30,023 bases of DNA from Novosphingobium sp. UBA1948. Its GTDB lineage: Bacteria > Pseudomonadota > Alphaproteobacteria > Sphingomonadales > Sphingomonadaceae. Within the stretch, counting starts at the first letter, position 1. Each line of letters starts with the position of its first letter. The notes under the pieces were generated by a model. The model was not told where the DNA came from. It saw only the letters and a list, made by a program, of their open reading frames with translations, and ran no database searches. The translations under genes and the position numbers were made by a program. Where the stretch lies: positions 11,207 to 41,229 of the forward strand of contig DDES01000144.1 of the NCBI GenBank assembly GCA_002336765.1, given 5' to 3'. Below, in pieces: positions 1 to 7,635 of the stretch.

Positions 1-1
1 A

Positions 2-37
2 ACCATCGGCCCGCCACCTTCCGAAACAGTCAGGTAG
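2..37 (+). CDS. 3' end of an upstream phage gene (possibly major capsid protein), partial
   Basis: One frame open from the left edge reads TIGPPPSETVR and then TAG at 35-37, just before the connector gene. In tailed-phage gene order the gene before a gp6-like connector is often the major capsid protein, so this may be its C-terminus. Eleven residues are too few to identify anything. Another frame is also open through this edge, so the assignment rests on position only. Confidence 0.3.
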   Translation, partial: TIGPPPSETVR

Positions 38-42
38 ATCGC

Positions 43-591
43 ATGGGCATTTTGCAAACGGCCATTGTCAGCGCCAATCCCGTATCGCTGGCCGATGCCA
101 AGGCATGGTGCACCGTGGAAGCCAGCAATACGGCGCAGGATGGCGTGTTCACCATGCTGCTGGCTGGTGCCCGCGCCGATGTCGAGCGCATCACTGGCCT
201 TGCCTTTGGCACGGTTACATGGCTGCTCACGCTGGATTGCTGGGCAGATTGCATTGATCTGCCGCGTGGTCCGGTTTCCGAAATCACATCGGTGAAATAT
301 CTGGACGGACTCGGCGTCGAAACGCTGTTGTCTCCGGCCACCTACATGCTCGACATGACCAGCCACCCGCAGCGCATCTTGCGTGATCCGCTGCATGCAT
401 GGCCGTCGCATTATTCCCGCCCCGCCGCCATCTCGATCACATTCAAGACGGTGATGGATCCCGCGATCATTGATGATCTCAAGCTGGCGATCCTGATGAT
501 TGTTGCCGCCCGCTACGAGGATCGCACCGGCGCCGATATCCCTGCCGGTGCGATGCAGATCCTTCGCCGCCGCCGCGATGTGAACGTCTGA
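43..591 (+). CDS. Phage head-tail connector protein (gp6-like / phiE125 gp8 family)
   Basis: A 182-residue protein of the head-tail connector type, which forms the ring below the portal where the tail joins. The visible family pattern is an N-terminal helical part with a 'VSLADAKAWC' start (most relatives have 'SLAEAKAHLR'), then helices, a central beta region around residues 75-120 (PRGPVSEITSVKYLDG is typical) and a C-terminal helix 'LKLAILMIVAARYEDR' ending in an Arg-rich tail. An AGG at 32-34 precedes the ATG at a suitable distance. The stop overlaps the next start by one base (TGATG), indicating translational coupling. The family is recognised by motif and by its place before head closure, tail completion and tail terminator genes. 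Confidence 0.8.
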   Translation: MGILQTAIVSANPVSLADAKAWCTVEASNTAQDGVFTMLLAGARADVERITGLAFGTVTWLLTLDCWADCIDLPRGPVSEITSVKYLDGLGVETLLSPATYMLDMTSHPQRILRDPLHAWPSHYSRPAAISITFKTVMDPAIIDDLKLAILMIVAARYEDRTGADIPAGAMQILRRRRDVNV

Positions 592-935
592 TGGTTACGC
601 CCGCTTCCAAGCGCCGCGAGCTGGTCACGATCCAGCAAAAGAACCTTGTGGACAATGGCAAGGGTGGCCGACGCAAACCCGATGGCGGCGCCGAATGGGT
701 CGATGTGGCCACCGGCGTTTATGCCGAGATCATCCCCTTGCGGGGCAACGAGGCGCTTCAGAACCTCGTTATGCGTAACGTGCAATTCTATCGCGTCACC
801 ATCAACGCGCGCAGCGGCGTCACGCCTGATTTCCGGCTGATGTGGGGCACTACGCCGATGGCGATCATCACAGCCACCATCTCGCCGGACCGACGCGATC
901 TGGTGATGACCTGCGAAGCCGGAGTATTGATGTAA
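591..935 (+). CDS. Phage head closure / head-tail joining protein (SPP1 gp16-like)
   Basis: A 114-residue small beta-barrel-type protein. The N-terminal 'KRRELVTIQQK' followed by a Gly-rich turn and 'WVDVATGVYAEIIPLRGNEAL' is the usual pattern of head-tail adaptor/joining proteins, which seal the connector after DNA packaging. The rest ('FYRVTINARSGVTPDFRLMW') fits the beta strands of the same fold. The start overlaps the connector stop by one base and the TAA at 933-935 overlaps the next start by one base, so the genes form a tight translational unit. Length and position match the family. Confidence is limited because these small adaptors are very divergent. Confidence 0.75.
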   Translation: MVTPASKRRELVTIQQKNLVDNGKGGRRKPDGGAEWVDVATGVYAEIIPLRGNEALQNLVMRNVQFYRVTINARSGVTPDFRLMWGTTPMAIITATISPDRRDLVMTCEAGVLM

Positions 936-1447
936 TGGCCCGCAGCAAGTTTTCCGGCCTTGGCGAGATGCAGCAGGCGCTCAAGGCTCTGCCTGATGCT
1001 GTCCGCCGTGAAATGGTCAAGCCGCTGGAGGAAACCGGCAAGGATCTCGCCGCTGCCATGCAGGCGGCAGCGCCCCAGCGCACGGGGCGGCTGCGCGCCG
1101 CGATCAAGTACAAGGTCTATGCCACTGCGCTTCGGCTTGTGGTGGGCCTGCTCGATGTGAAGGCTGGCCGCGATGCGCTTTTCTATGGCCGCATCCAGGA
1201 TCTCGGCCGCCGCGCCCAATTGGTCACCGTCCAGCGCACACGGGGCGGTTTTGCGAAGAAGCTGGCTACCGGCAAGGGACGGATCATGGCCAGCGGCAAT
1301 GTGCGCGATACCTATGTCATGCGGGTGAAGGCGATGGCTGGAAAGAAGTTTGTAACCGGGCGCTATTCCGACCTGCGCACGGGCCTGCGCGCTAAATTGT
1401 CGGCATCCTATGATGATGCTGTTTCGTCCGTGGTGGATCGTTCCTGA
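935..1447 (+). CDS. Phage tail completion protein (HK97 gp10-like family)
   Basis: A 170-residue protein starting MARSKFSGLGEMQQAL. This start is preferred over the upstream ATG at 842 because it overlaps the previous stop (TAATG) by one base and matches the family start 'L..L..AL..LP..V...M'. The segment 'APQRTGRLRAAIK' is the hallmark of HK97 gp10-like proteins ('AP..TG.LR.S'). The protein 'YGRIQDLGRR' corresponds to the usual 'Y...vE.Gt'. This family acts in joining head and tail or finishing the tail. The stop overlaps the next ATG by one base (TGATG). Confidence 0.8.
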   Translation: MARSKFSGLGEMQQALKALPDAVRREMVKPLEETGKDLAAAMQAAAPQRTGRLRAAIKYKVYATALRLVVGLLDVKAGRDALFYGRIQDLGRRAQLVTVQRTRGGFAKKLATGKGRIMASGNVRDTYVMRVKAMAGKKFVTGRYSDLRTGLRAKLSASYDDAVSSVVDRS

Positions 1448-1836
1448 TGGCCCGCCCCCATGCCGCATTCGAGGCTGCCGTCTACACGCTGCTCGCTGAT
1501 CACATCACCGGCGCCGCCGTCTATCAGGATGTGCCCGATAACTATTCCGGCAGCACGGTCACGCTGGCTGATCTGGATGGCGAGCCGCTGGATGCCAAGG
1601 ACAGCACGGATTGGAGCTTGCGCCTGTCGGTCCTTTCCGAGGTTGCCGCGGAAGAGCGCGCCCCGTGTATCGCGCTGATGGATCAGGTGTTCAATCTTCT
1701 CCATCGCGCCCGCATCATCGTGCCGGGATGGGTGTTCGCTATCACATTCGAGGCTGACAATGTCGCCCTCGATGAAGGCGGCGCATCCTATGTCGGCACC
1801 AGCTTTTTCAGGGCCATTGCCCTTTCCTCAAACTAA
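1447..1836 (+). CDS. Tail terminator-like protein (DUF3168 family)
   Basis: A 129-residue protein with the DUF3168 pattern: an N-terminal helix 'FEAAVYTLLADH', then 'VYQDVPDN' (relatives have V(Y/F)D.VP). The core 'LSVLSEVAAEERAPCIALMDQVFNLLHRA' corresponds to the family's '(H)l.vws...g...a..i...v...L'. DUF3168 members commonly sit between gp10-like proteins and the major tail protein and are thought to be tail terminators or completion proteins. The gene order here fits exactly. Confidence 0.75.
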   Translation: MARPHAAFEAAVYTLLADHITGAAVYQDVPDNYSGSTVTLADLDGEPLDAKDSTDWSLRLSVLSEVAAEERAPCIALMDQVFNLLHRARIIVPGWVFAITFEADNVALDEGGASYVGTSFFRAIALSSN

Positions 1837-1854
1837 CTCAACGGAGTATGGACT

Positions 1855-2286
1855 ATGGCCAAGAAACTCGGCTCGGATTACCGCCTGTGGATCGAAAGCT
1901 CCACGGCGGGCACCTACAATGAAATCAAGGGTCAGGTGAAGCTCAAGGTTTCGCGCTCTGCCAACCAGATCGATTCTACCAGCAAGGACAGCGGCGGCTA
2001 TGAAACCGGCTTCTCCGGCACCAAGAAGGTGACGATCGATGTGGAAATGAACCCCGATCTGCCCGATGCCACCGGCTACACCCGTTTCGCATCGCAGTTC
2101 GCGACCGGCGCCACCACGAATTTCCAGATCCGCAAGGGCGGTTCGTCCGGTGGTGCGCCCGATGTGGTGTTTCAGTCGCTGATGAACATCGCCAGTCTCG
2201 ATGAGCAGGAAGACATGAACACCGTGATCGCGGCCACGGCCCAGCTCACGCTGGCGGCGGCGCCCACCACTGATACGCTGGCCTGA
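1855..2286 (+). CDS. Major tail (tube) protein, TP901-1-like family
   Basis: A 143-residue protein starting MAKKLGSDYRLWIE, with a beta-rich tube-protein pattern: 'GQVKLKVSRSANQIDSTSKDSGGYETGFSGTKKVTIDVEM' matches the phage major tail protein / Phage_tail_2 type ('i.g.....l....d.id.T.kds.G..e.l.G.k..ti...g'). Polymers of this protein would form the tail tube. A GGAG lies 11-14 bases before the start. Its location right after the tail terminator gene and before the chaperones is the normal order in long-tailed phages. Length is normal for the family. Confidence 0.8.
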   Translation: MAKKLGSDYRLWIESSTAGTYNEIKGQVKLKVSRSANQIDSTSKDSGGYETGFSGTKKVTIDVEMNPDLPDATGYTRFASQFATGATTNFQIRKGGSSGGAPDVVFQSLMNIASLDEQEDMNTVIAATAQLTLAAAPTTDTLA

Positions 2287-2298
2287 TAGGAGCGCCTG

Positions 2299-2619
2299 AT
2301 GGGCACGATCAACATTGGTGGCAAGGATATCAGCCTTGCCACCCCGCCCGATGCATCCGCGCAATTGCTCGATGCCACCGGCCTTTCCCCCGCCGAACTG
2401 CTCGCGGCACTGGGCGAGGCTTCAGCTCCGGCCATCATCGCGCTGGCGCTGCTGGTGTTTGTCGACAAGGACAAGCCGGCACTGTCCGAATTTGGCAAGC
2501 TGGTCGCCGCTGATATGGCGCGGGATCGGTTCGCGGCGATCAACGCGCTGCGTGACCTGCTGGCCGAGGATAGCGCGCCGGTTGCGCCAGCAAAACCGGC
2601 CAAGGGAGGCGCTGCATGA
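2299..2619 (+). CDS. Small phage tail protein of unknown role, before the tail assembly chaperone
   Basis: A 106-residue mostly helical protein with a strong AGGAG Shine-Dalgarno eight bases before the ATG. It begins 'MGTINIGGKDISLATPPDASAQLLDATGL' and has an Ala/Leu-rich helix ('APAIIALALLVFVDKD') with a low-complexity Ala/Pro/Lys tail. Its stop overlaps the next start as ATGA. It sits between the major tail protein and the GTA-type chaperone, which suggests a role in tail assembly, but I do not recognise the family. The hydrophobic stretch is short and could be a buried helix rather than a membrane segment. Confidence 0.6.
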   Translation: MGTINIGGKDISLATPPDASAQLLDATGLSPAELLAALGEASAPAIIALALLVFVDKDKPALSEFGKLVAADMARDRFAAINALRDLLAEDSAPVAPAKPAKGGAA

Positions 2620-3062
2620 CCCGCAAGGTCAAAGCCAAGGGCCATGTGCCCGCGAATGAAGAGCGCGGCGAACTGGCGCTCACGCTCGATGGCATCGAGA
2701 TGGTTCTGCGCCCGACCTGGGAGGCCATCACCGCCTTTGAAACCGCCACGGGCAAAGGGCTGATGCAACTGGCGCAGGAAGGGTCCGACCTGAAGCTGAC
2801 GCTGGGCGAAACCGTCCAGATCGCCACCGAATGCATCCGCGCGTGGGGCCGCGCCACGGAAGACAAGAATGCCGCCCTCGCAAAATCCTCGCGCATCGGT
2901 GAACTGATCCTCGATTCCGATGGCGGTTTTCAGGCCGCGCTTGTCACGGTTGCCGCCATGCTGGCCTTGGCCACCACGGGGGGATACACTGCGGCGGGAA
3001 AGCCCAAGGCGGCTCCGATGATGACGGGGACGACGACGACAGACCCGAACGGCGCCGCCTGA
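2616..3062 (+). CDS. Tail assembly chaperone, GTA-like family (Phage_TAC_11 type), zero-frame product
   Basis: A 148-residue protein resembling the 'gene transfer agent family protein' chaperones: 'RGELALTLDGIEMVLRPTWEAITAFETATGKGLMQLA' is the family signature ('G.v.l.ldG....LrpTf.al..iE...g..l..l'). It is followed by 'GETVQIATECIRAWGR' and a C-terminal low-complexity stretch. Such proteins bind the tape measure during tail assembly, as lambda gpG does. The last about 19 residues (Pro/Lys/Thr-rich) are encoded by bases that are also open in the -1 frame, which continues past the stop at 3060-3062. That longer frame is described separately. The ATGA overlap with the preceding gene supports this start. 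Confidence 0.8.
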   Translation: MTRKVKAKGHVPANEERGELALTLDGIEMVLRPTWEAITAFETATGKGLMQLAQEGSDLKLTLGETVQIATECIRAWGRATEDKNAALAKSSRIGELILDSDGGFQAALVTVAAMLALATTGGYTAAGKPKAAPMMTGTTTTDPNGAA

Positions 3063-3178
3063 TTTCGCTGGCCACCGGCGTTATGGGGTGGCGTCCGGCC
3101 GATTTCTGGGCCGCCACCCCGCATGAATTCTGGGCCGCATTCGAAGGCTTCGAGCGGTTTCATTGTGCGAAGGGTTAG
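2616..3178 (+). CDS. Predicted -1 frameshift fusion: TAC_11-like chaperone with TAC_6-like C-terminal extension (gpG-T analogue)
   Basis: Ribosomes slipping -1 at GGGAAAG (2996-3002) would make a 187-residue protein: 129 zero-frame residues, then 58 residues read from 3002 to 3175, ending at TAG 3176-3178. The -1 frame is open throughout. Its tail has a long Asp run followed by 'LISLATGVMGWRPADFWAATP' and 'HEFWAAFEGFE', which resembles the small GTA chaperone family whose core is 'G..P..FW..TP.EL..A'. An independent start at the in-frame ATG 3083 would give only 31 residues with no clear Shine-Dalgarno, making frameshifting the better explanation. Lambda G/GT chaperones work in the same way, with the extension binding the tail tube protein. 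The fusion itself is inferred. Confidence 0.75.
2996..3002 (+). other. Lambda-type -1 slippery heptamer in tail chaperone gene
   Basis: The zero-frame codons GCG GGA AAG give G GGA AAG, the X XXY YYZ pattern and the same heptamer as in the lambda G-T frameshift. A second possible heptamer, G GGG GGA, is in the same frame at 2978-2984. Either site leads into the same open -1 frame. Confidence 0.75.
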
Positions 3179-3252
3179 GTAGGTACTCGGATTGAGGACA
3201 CGGCCTCTATCTGACATCTGCCATACTCATCAGTCCTTTGAGGGAATGTACA

Positions 3253-3705
3253 ATGAAATCTTTGGTGATTGCTGTTGCGGCGTTCGCTGCAATGCCGATG
3301 GCTGCCAGCGCGCAGGAAACTGTTGCTGCAACGCCGCCTGCCGCATCTACTCCGGCCGCTCTGGCGCCGGTTTCGGCTCCTACTGGGAAAATCATCATCT
3401 TTCGTCCTAGCTCGATTATGGGCTACGCTCTCGCCTGTCCTATCCGTTGGCATGAGCGTGAAATCGTAGAGCTTGGGCGCGGGAAATATGCGGAATGGCA
3501 AGTGCCCGCTGGCCAGTACATCCTGACCAACAAGACGAGCAGCGCACAGGTGATCGTCGCAGCTGGTGAAACCCAATATGTGCGCTGCCAGATCAAGCCG
3601 GGCTTCATGACTGGACGGGCGGACTTGCAATTGGTCGACCGCGAGACGTTCGAGCAGCATCAAGCAGATTATGCCCGCAAGGATGTTGTGGCCTTCGCGC
3701 CCTAA
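3253..3705 (+). CDS. Secreted DUF2846-like protein, probable phage moron
   Basis: A 150-residue protein starting MKSLVIAVAAFAAMPMAASA, a clear Sec signal peptide with probable cleavage after residue 20 (ASA-QE). An Ala/Pro/Thr linker (residues 22-44) leads to a domain like DUF2846: 'GKIIIFRPSSIMGYAL', then 'EIVELGRGKYAEWQVPAGQYIL' and 'VIVAAGETQYVRCQIK'. There is no lipobox, so the mature protein should be soluble in the periplasm or envelope. Two Cys (62 and a later one) could pair. The start is chosen by the AGGGAA 7-12 bases upstream; an in-frame ATG at 3238 is worse. It is an envelope protein between tail chaperones and tape measure, with its own terminator, as expected for a moron expressed in lysogens. 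No role can be read from the sequence; superinfection exclusion is a possibility. Confidence 0.7.
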   Translation: MKSLVIAVAAFAAMPMAASAQETVAATPPAASTPAALAPVSAPTGKIIIFRPSSIMGYALACPIRWHEREIVELGRGKYAEWQVPAGQYILTNKTSSAQVIVAAGETQYVRCQIKPGFMTGRADLQLVDRETFEQHQADYARKDVVAFAP

Positions 3706-3732
3706 CATCGTTCAACCGCTTAAAGTTATATC

Positions 3733-3760
3733 GGGCGTCTCTTCGGAGGCGCCCTTTTTT
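3733..3760 (+). terminator. Rho-independent terminator after the moron gene
   Basis: A 9-bp stem (GGGCGTCTC with GAGGCGCCC, one G-T pair) with a TTCG tetraloop is followed by six T. It lies 28 bases after the moron stop and ends 14 bases before the tape measure start, with that gene's GGAG Shine-Dalgarno (3764-3767) just after it. Confidence 0.9.
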
Positions 3761-3774
3761 GTTGGAGCCTTCCG

Positions 3775-6390
3775 ATGGCCAAGCCGCTTGTTGTTGAAGC
3801 ACGGGTCGCGACCGAACTGCTGAAGGCAGATGCGGCGCAGGCTGCTGCACTTCTCGGCAATGTGGGCACCGCTGCCGAAGGGGTGGCGGATAAGCTGGAA
3901 ACCGCACTGGGCAAGGCTGGCGCCAAATTCGGGCCTTGGGCTGCATCGGCCGATGATGCCGTGGCAAAGGTGCGCAACTCCTCGCGCGATATGGCGCGGG
4001 AAATCGACAAACTGGCGGGCAGTTTGGCCAAGTCGATGTCTGGCCAAGGTGGAGATCTGGGCGCGGAGGCCGCTCGCGCCGCTGCCGATGCGCAAAAGCT
4101 GAAGCTGGCGGCGCTGAATGAGGTTGAGGCGGCAACGCTTCGCCGCATCGGCACAGACCGCGAGATGACGGCGGTCGAAATGCAGTATCTGGCCGCGCTG
4201 CAACAGGCCAAAAACGAAACCGGTGCGCGCCTTACGCAATTGTCGGCCGAAGCTGGCGCGCTCGATCGCTTGCAGATCGAGCTGATGGGTGCCGCGCGCG
4301 GGCATCAGGCTGTTGCCACCACGTCCGCCCAGAACAGCAATGCGCTGAAGGTGCTATCGTTTCAGGTGAACGATATTGCCACCGGCTTCGCGTCCGGCAT
4401 GCCTCCCATGATGATCTTTGCGCAGCAAGGATCACAGGTGGTGCAGGCTTTCCAGATGATGGAGGGCGGCGGCGGCAAATTCCTGTCCTTCCTTGGCGGG
4501 CCGTGGGGCATGGGCCTGACGGCGGCGGTAACGGTGCTGTTGCCTCTCATCGCCAATTCGGAGCTTTTCCGTGATCGCCTTGCCGAGGCGGTGAAGAAGC
4601 TGAAGGATCAGGCGCAGGCCACGCGGGAATCCGACGCGGCCCAGCGGATGTTCGGCAATACGCTCGAAGGCGCGATCGCCAAGCAGCGCAAGATGAACAC
4701 CGAACTGGAGAAGGAACTCTCCACCCGCCAAAAGATCAACAAGATCAAGGTGGCGGAGGCTGGACAGGGTGTGGCTACGGCCAAGGCCAATCTCGATGCG
4801 GCGCGCAATGATCCCGAACTCAACTCGCACACCATCAGCACCCGTGTCGCGGCGCGCCAGCGCGTCAAGGATGCGGAAACAGGCTATCTTGATGCACAGA
4901 CCACCGAGCGTCTGGCCCAAATTCCCAACCTGAAGCTTCAGGCCGCTGCGCTGGCAGACCCGAAGGAGGCCGCCCGCCAACGGTATGATACGAATTCGGC
5001 TAGCCTCGCGAACAAATTCAAGCTGGGCCTGCTCAACCCGTCTGAATATATCAGCCAGCAATCAGCGTTCGATCGCGCCAATGCGGCGTCGCAAAAGTCC
5101 GGTCCTTCATCGGCCACGCTGGCCAAACAGGCCGAGGCCGCCCGCGTCAAGGCGCTGGGCGAAGACACTGCCTTTGCCGAGGCCGAGCGCGCCGCGCGGC
5201 ACAAGCTGCTCGATGCAATGGGCAAAACGGCCACTAGCGAGGAAGACCGCGATTCGCTCTTGCGTGAGGATATTGCGGCCGAGGCTGATGCAACCCGTCG
5301 CAAAATTGCGAACGACCTTTCGGCCGGCAAGATCACCAGCGAGGAAGCGCTTCGCCTCACGCTGCTGGCCGATCAGGCCGAGGCGCAAAAGACGATCAAT
5401 GTAGGTCTGTCGCGCTATTCCCAGTCTCTGGAGGATGAAGGGCGGGCATCTGCTGCCAGCTATGATCGCCAGCTTGCAATGGCCCAGATCGAGGCCAGCA
5501 TGGCCACAACTGTTGCCGCGCGCCGTGAAGCGGAACTGAAAATCCTGGCCCTTCAGGAGGCCCGTGCGCGCGCCGCCGCTAACACCGTGCTGGACAATCC
5601 GCTGTCATCGGCGGCTGACCGGCGCGGTGCACAGGATCAGCTCAATGCCATCGATGATCAGCATAGCGCCCGTGTTGCACAGATTATGCAGCAAACGGCT
5701 GGGCCGCTTGATGCCTATCGCACACGCCTGAAGGCTGCCTCGGCTGATATGCAGGAATCGCTTCAGGGCGTTGCCGTGCATGGCCTAGGATCGCTGGAAG
5801 ATGGGCTTGTCGGCCTGATCTCGGGCACCGAAAGCGCGGCGGGCGCCTTCAAGAAAATGGCGGCCAGCATCATTGCCGATCTGGCGCGCATCATGATCCA
5901 GCGCATGATTTTGAGCGCGATCGGTGGCGGGCCGCTCGGCGCGCTGTTCGGCCTGAAGAATGGCGGGAAGGTTCCGGGTTTTGCCGGTGGTGGGCGCATC
6001 TCTGGCCCTGGCACCGGAACCAGCGACAGCATCCTTGCGCTGGTTGGCGGCAAGAATCCGATTATGGTTTCCAATGGCGAGGCGATCATGAACGCTCGCG
6101 CCGTCTCTGCCTATTGGCCGCTGCTCGATGCGATGAACAAGGGCACGTTGCGCGGCTATGCAGGCGGCGGTCTGGTGTCGCCCCGTATCCCTTCGCTGCG
6201 CGGTGTAGGCGGGGCCGCGCCTGTGCATCAGCACTTCACCGTCAACGCTGGCGGATCGGTTCTGGCGAATGACCTTTATGTCAATCTCCAGCGTCTGGCC
6301 ACCGCCAGCGCTACTGCCGCGCTCGCCGCCGCGCCGGAAATGTCTGCCCAATATATCGCCGAACAGAACAGCCAGCGGATCCCTACATGA
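3775..6390 (+). CDS. Tail length tape measure protein
   Basis: An 871-residue protein that would set tail length and pass into the host on infection. The first 230 residues and residues about 290-650 are long Ala/Glu/Lys-rich helices, as expected of a rod-like ruler. A hydrophobic segment around residues 236-262 ('LGGPWGMGLTAAVTVLLPLI') lies between them. 'VNDIATGFASGMPPMMIFAQQGSQVVQ' is typical of lambda gpH-like tape measures. The C-terminal part has 'FKKMAASIIADLARIMIQRM', Gly-rich repeats ('GGKVPGFAGGGRISGPGTGTSDSI') and a beta tail 'HQHFTVNAGG', also characteristic. The GGAG at 3764-3767 fixes the start. The stop overlaps the next ATG by four bases. It is the longest gene after the fibre gene, directly after the chaperone/moron segment. 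Confidence 0.92.
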   Translation: MAKPLVVEARVATELLKADAAQAAALLGNVGTAAEGVADKLETALGKAGAKFGPWAASADDAVAKVRNSSRDMAREIDKLAGSLAKSMSGQGGDLGAEAARAAADAQKLKLAALNEVEAATLRRIGTDREMTAVEMQYLAALQQAKNETGARLTQLSAEAGALDRLQIELMGAARGHQAVATTSAQNSNALKVLSFQVNDIATGFASGMPPMMIFAQQGSQVVQAFQMMEGGGGKFLSFLGGPWGMGLTAAVTVLLPLIANSELFRDRLAEAVKKLKDQAQATRESDAAQRMFGNTLEGAIAKQRKMNTELEKELSTRQKINKIKVAEAGQGVATAKANLDAARNDPELNSHTISTRVAARQRVKDAETGYLDAQTTERLAQIPNLKLQAAALADPKEAARQRYDTNSASLANKFKLGLLNPSEYISQQSAFDRANAASQKSGPSSATLAKQAEAARVKALGEDTAFAEAERAARHKLLDAMGKTATSEEDRDSLLREDIAAEADATRRKIANDLSAGKITSEEALRLTLLADQAEAQKTINVGLSRYSQSLEDEGRASAASYDRQLAMAQIEASMATTVAARREAELKILALQEARARAAANTVLDNPLSSAADRRGAQDQLNAIDDQHSARVAQIMQQTAGPLDAYRTRLKAASADMQESLQGVAVHGLGSLEDGLVGLISGTESAAGAFKKMAASIIADLARIMIQRMILSAIGGGPLGALFGLKNGGKVPGFAGGGRISGPGTGTSDSILALVGGKNPIMVSNGEAIMNARAVSAYWPLLDAMNKGTLRGYAGGGLVSPRIPSLRGVGGAAPVHQHFTVNAGGSVLANDLYVNLQRLATASATAALAAAPEMSAQYIAEQNSQRIPT

Positions 6391-6992
6391 CCGACCCGAT
6401 CACCCTCCCGTCGCTGCGTGGCGTCAAGATCGACAAGCCCCGCCTGATCGATTTCGGCGGCGCGCTCAAGCCCATCATGGGCGGCGATGTGCAACATCTG
6501 ATGCGCCTTGGCACCCGCCATGCCATCGATATTACCGTGCCCACGATGCCCGCCGAACCTGACGGGCGCATTTTTGCGGCCCGATTGCGCCGCGCCAAGG
6601 TATTCGGCGCGCTCACGGCGTTCCGGCAGGATGGCATGACCATCGGCACCCCCGGCAATCCCGTTGTGGATGGTGCTGGACAATCGGGCTTCAGCCTTGC
6701 CATGCGCGCTTTCACCGTGGCCTACACCGTGCGCGAGGGTCAATATTTCTCGCTGGTCACAGGCGGGCGGCGCTATCTCTATTTCGCCACCACGGATGTC
6801 ACCATCCCCGCCAATGGTAAGGCTACGATTCCGCTGTTCCCCATGCTGCGCAAGATCCCTGCCGACGGCGATGCCTGCGAATTTGCGGCCCCGATGATCG
6901 AGGGCAGCCTGTCTGGCAATGAAGTCGCCTTCACCCGCCTGACATCGCCGCACCACGATTTCGGCACCATCACCATCACGGAAGACGCCTGA
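6387..6992 (+). CDS. Putative distal tail protein (position of GTA DUF2460), family not firmly recognised
   Basis: A 201-residue beta-rich protein starting with ATGA overlap on the tape measure stop. It lies where lambda-like and GTA-like tails have the distal tail protein. Readable features are 'LRGVKIDKPRLIDFGGALKPIMGGDVQHLMRLG', strand-rich segments such as 'YTVREGQYFSLVTGGRRYLYFATTDV', and no membrane segment or signal. 'TIPANGKATIPLFPMLRK' also looks like a surface beta domain. I do not see a clear DUF2460 signature, so the role rests on gene order: tape measure, this protein, hub-like protein, NlpC/P60-like protein, tip protein. Confidence 0.6.
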   Translation: MTDPITLPSLRGVKIDKPRLIDFGGALKPIMGGDVQHLMRLGTRHAIDITVPTMPAEPDGRIFAARLRRAKVFGALTAFRQDGMTIGTPGNPVVDGAGQSGFSLAMRAFTVAYTVREGQYFSLVTGGRRYLYFATTDVTIPANGKATIPLFPMLRKIPADGDACEFAAPMIEGSLSGNEVAFTRLTSPHHDFGTITITEDA

Positions 6993-6996
6993 TCCT

Positions 6997-7635
6997 ATGT
7001 CAGAGCTATCGCCTACCCTCTCGGCAGCCCTTGCCGAGCGCAGGGTGCTGCTGTTCGGCGCGGTGGAAATCAACCTGCCTTCCTATGATCTGTGCCTGCT
7101 CGATGGGTCGGGCGAACTGATCATCGGCGGCAAAACCTTCCGAGGCCGCGATCCGGTCTATGGCGTGATCGACACAATCAAGGGGTTGGCCGATGGAACG
7201 GAAGATCGGGCGCCACTAATCACGCTCGGTCTGATCCCTGCCAGCGATGCCTCGCTGGCCGCGCTTGTGTCGCCCGATGCGCAAGGTTCGCCCGTCTCTA
7301 TCACCATCGGCGCGGTCAATCTCGCCACGGGCCAACCCGTTGCCGATCCCTATGCGGTATTCAGTGGCGAGCTTGATGTCCCTACGGTCAACTGGGGCGA
7401 GAATGACCGGCGCCTTGAATATCGGGTGACGGGCGTCACCGAACGCCTGTTTCAGGTCGAGGAAGGGCGCCGCCTGTCCTCATCCTTCCATCAAAAGGTC
7501 TGGCCCAATGAAAAGGGGCTGGATTTCGTGACCTCTGTCGAGACCATCCTCGCATGGGGCCAGAATGTCGATAACTCCGGCATGTATGTTCGCTCGAACG
7601 TGCCGGGCTATGCCGAGACGTACAACCGCACATGA
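6997..7635 (+). CDS. Putative tail hub protein (DUF2163-like N-terminal type)
   Basis: A 212-residue protein in the place of the DUF2163 baseplate hub protein of GTA-like tails. 'LFGAVEINLPSYDLCLLDGSGELIIGGKTFRGRD' followed by 'LGLIPASDASLAALVSPDAQGSPVSITIGAVN' and 'VFSGELDVPTVNWGENDRRLEYRVTGVTERLF' fits hub proteins with repeated strands and a 'G.D...' type turn. The C-terminal part mentions 'HQKVWPNEKGLDFV', common in hub-type proteins from prophages. The following gene starts within its stop codon (ATGA). It is shorter than typical DUF2163 proteins (about 290 residues), so either a domain is missing or the family differs. Confidence 0.6.
   Translation: MSELSPTLSAALAERRVLLFGAVEINLPSYDLCLLDGSGELIIGGKTFRGRDPVYGVIDTIKGLADGTEDRAPLITLGLIPASDASLAALVSPDAQGSPVSITIGAVNLATGQPVADPYAVFSGELDVPTVNWGENDRRLEYRVTGVTERLFQVEEGRRLSSSFHQKVWPNEKGLDFVTSVETILAWGQNVDNSGMYVRSNVPGYAETYNRT

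Noticed and set aside
3083..3178. Independent 31-residue chaperone gene starting at ATG 3083
   Set aside because: No clear Shine-Dalgarno and the frame is open far upstream to a slippery site, so a frameshift product explains it better.
3181..3252. Promoter for the moron (TTGAGG at 3192-3197 or CTGACA at 3211-3216 as -35)
   Set aside because: Neither has a credible -10 at 16-18 bases, so no promoter is called, though one is expected.
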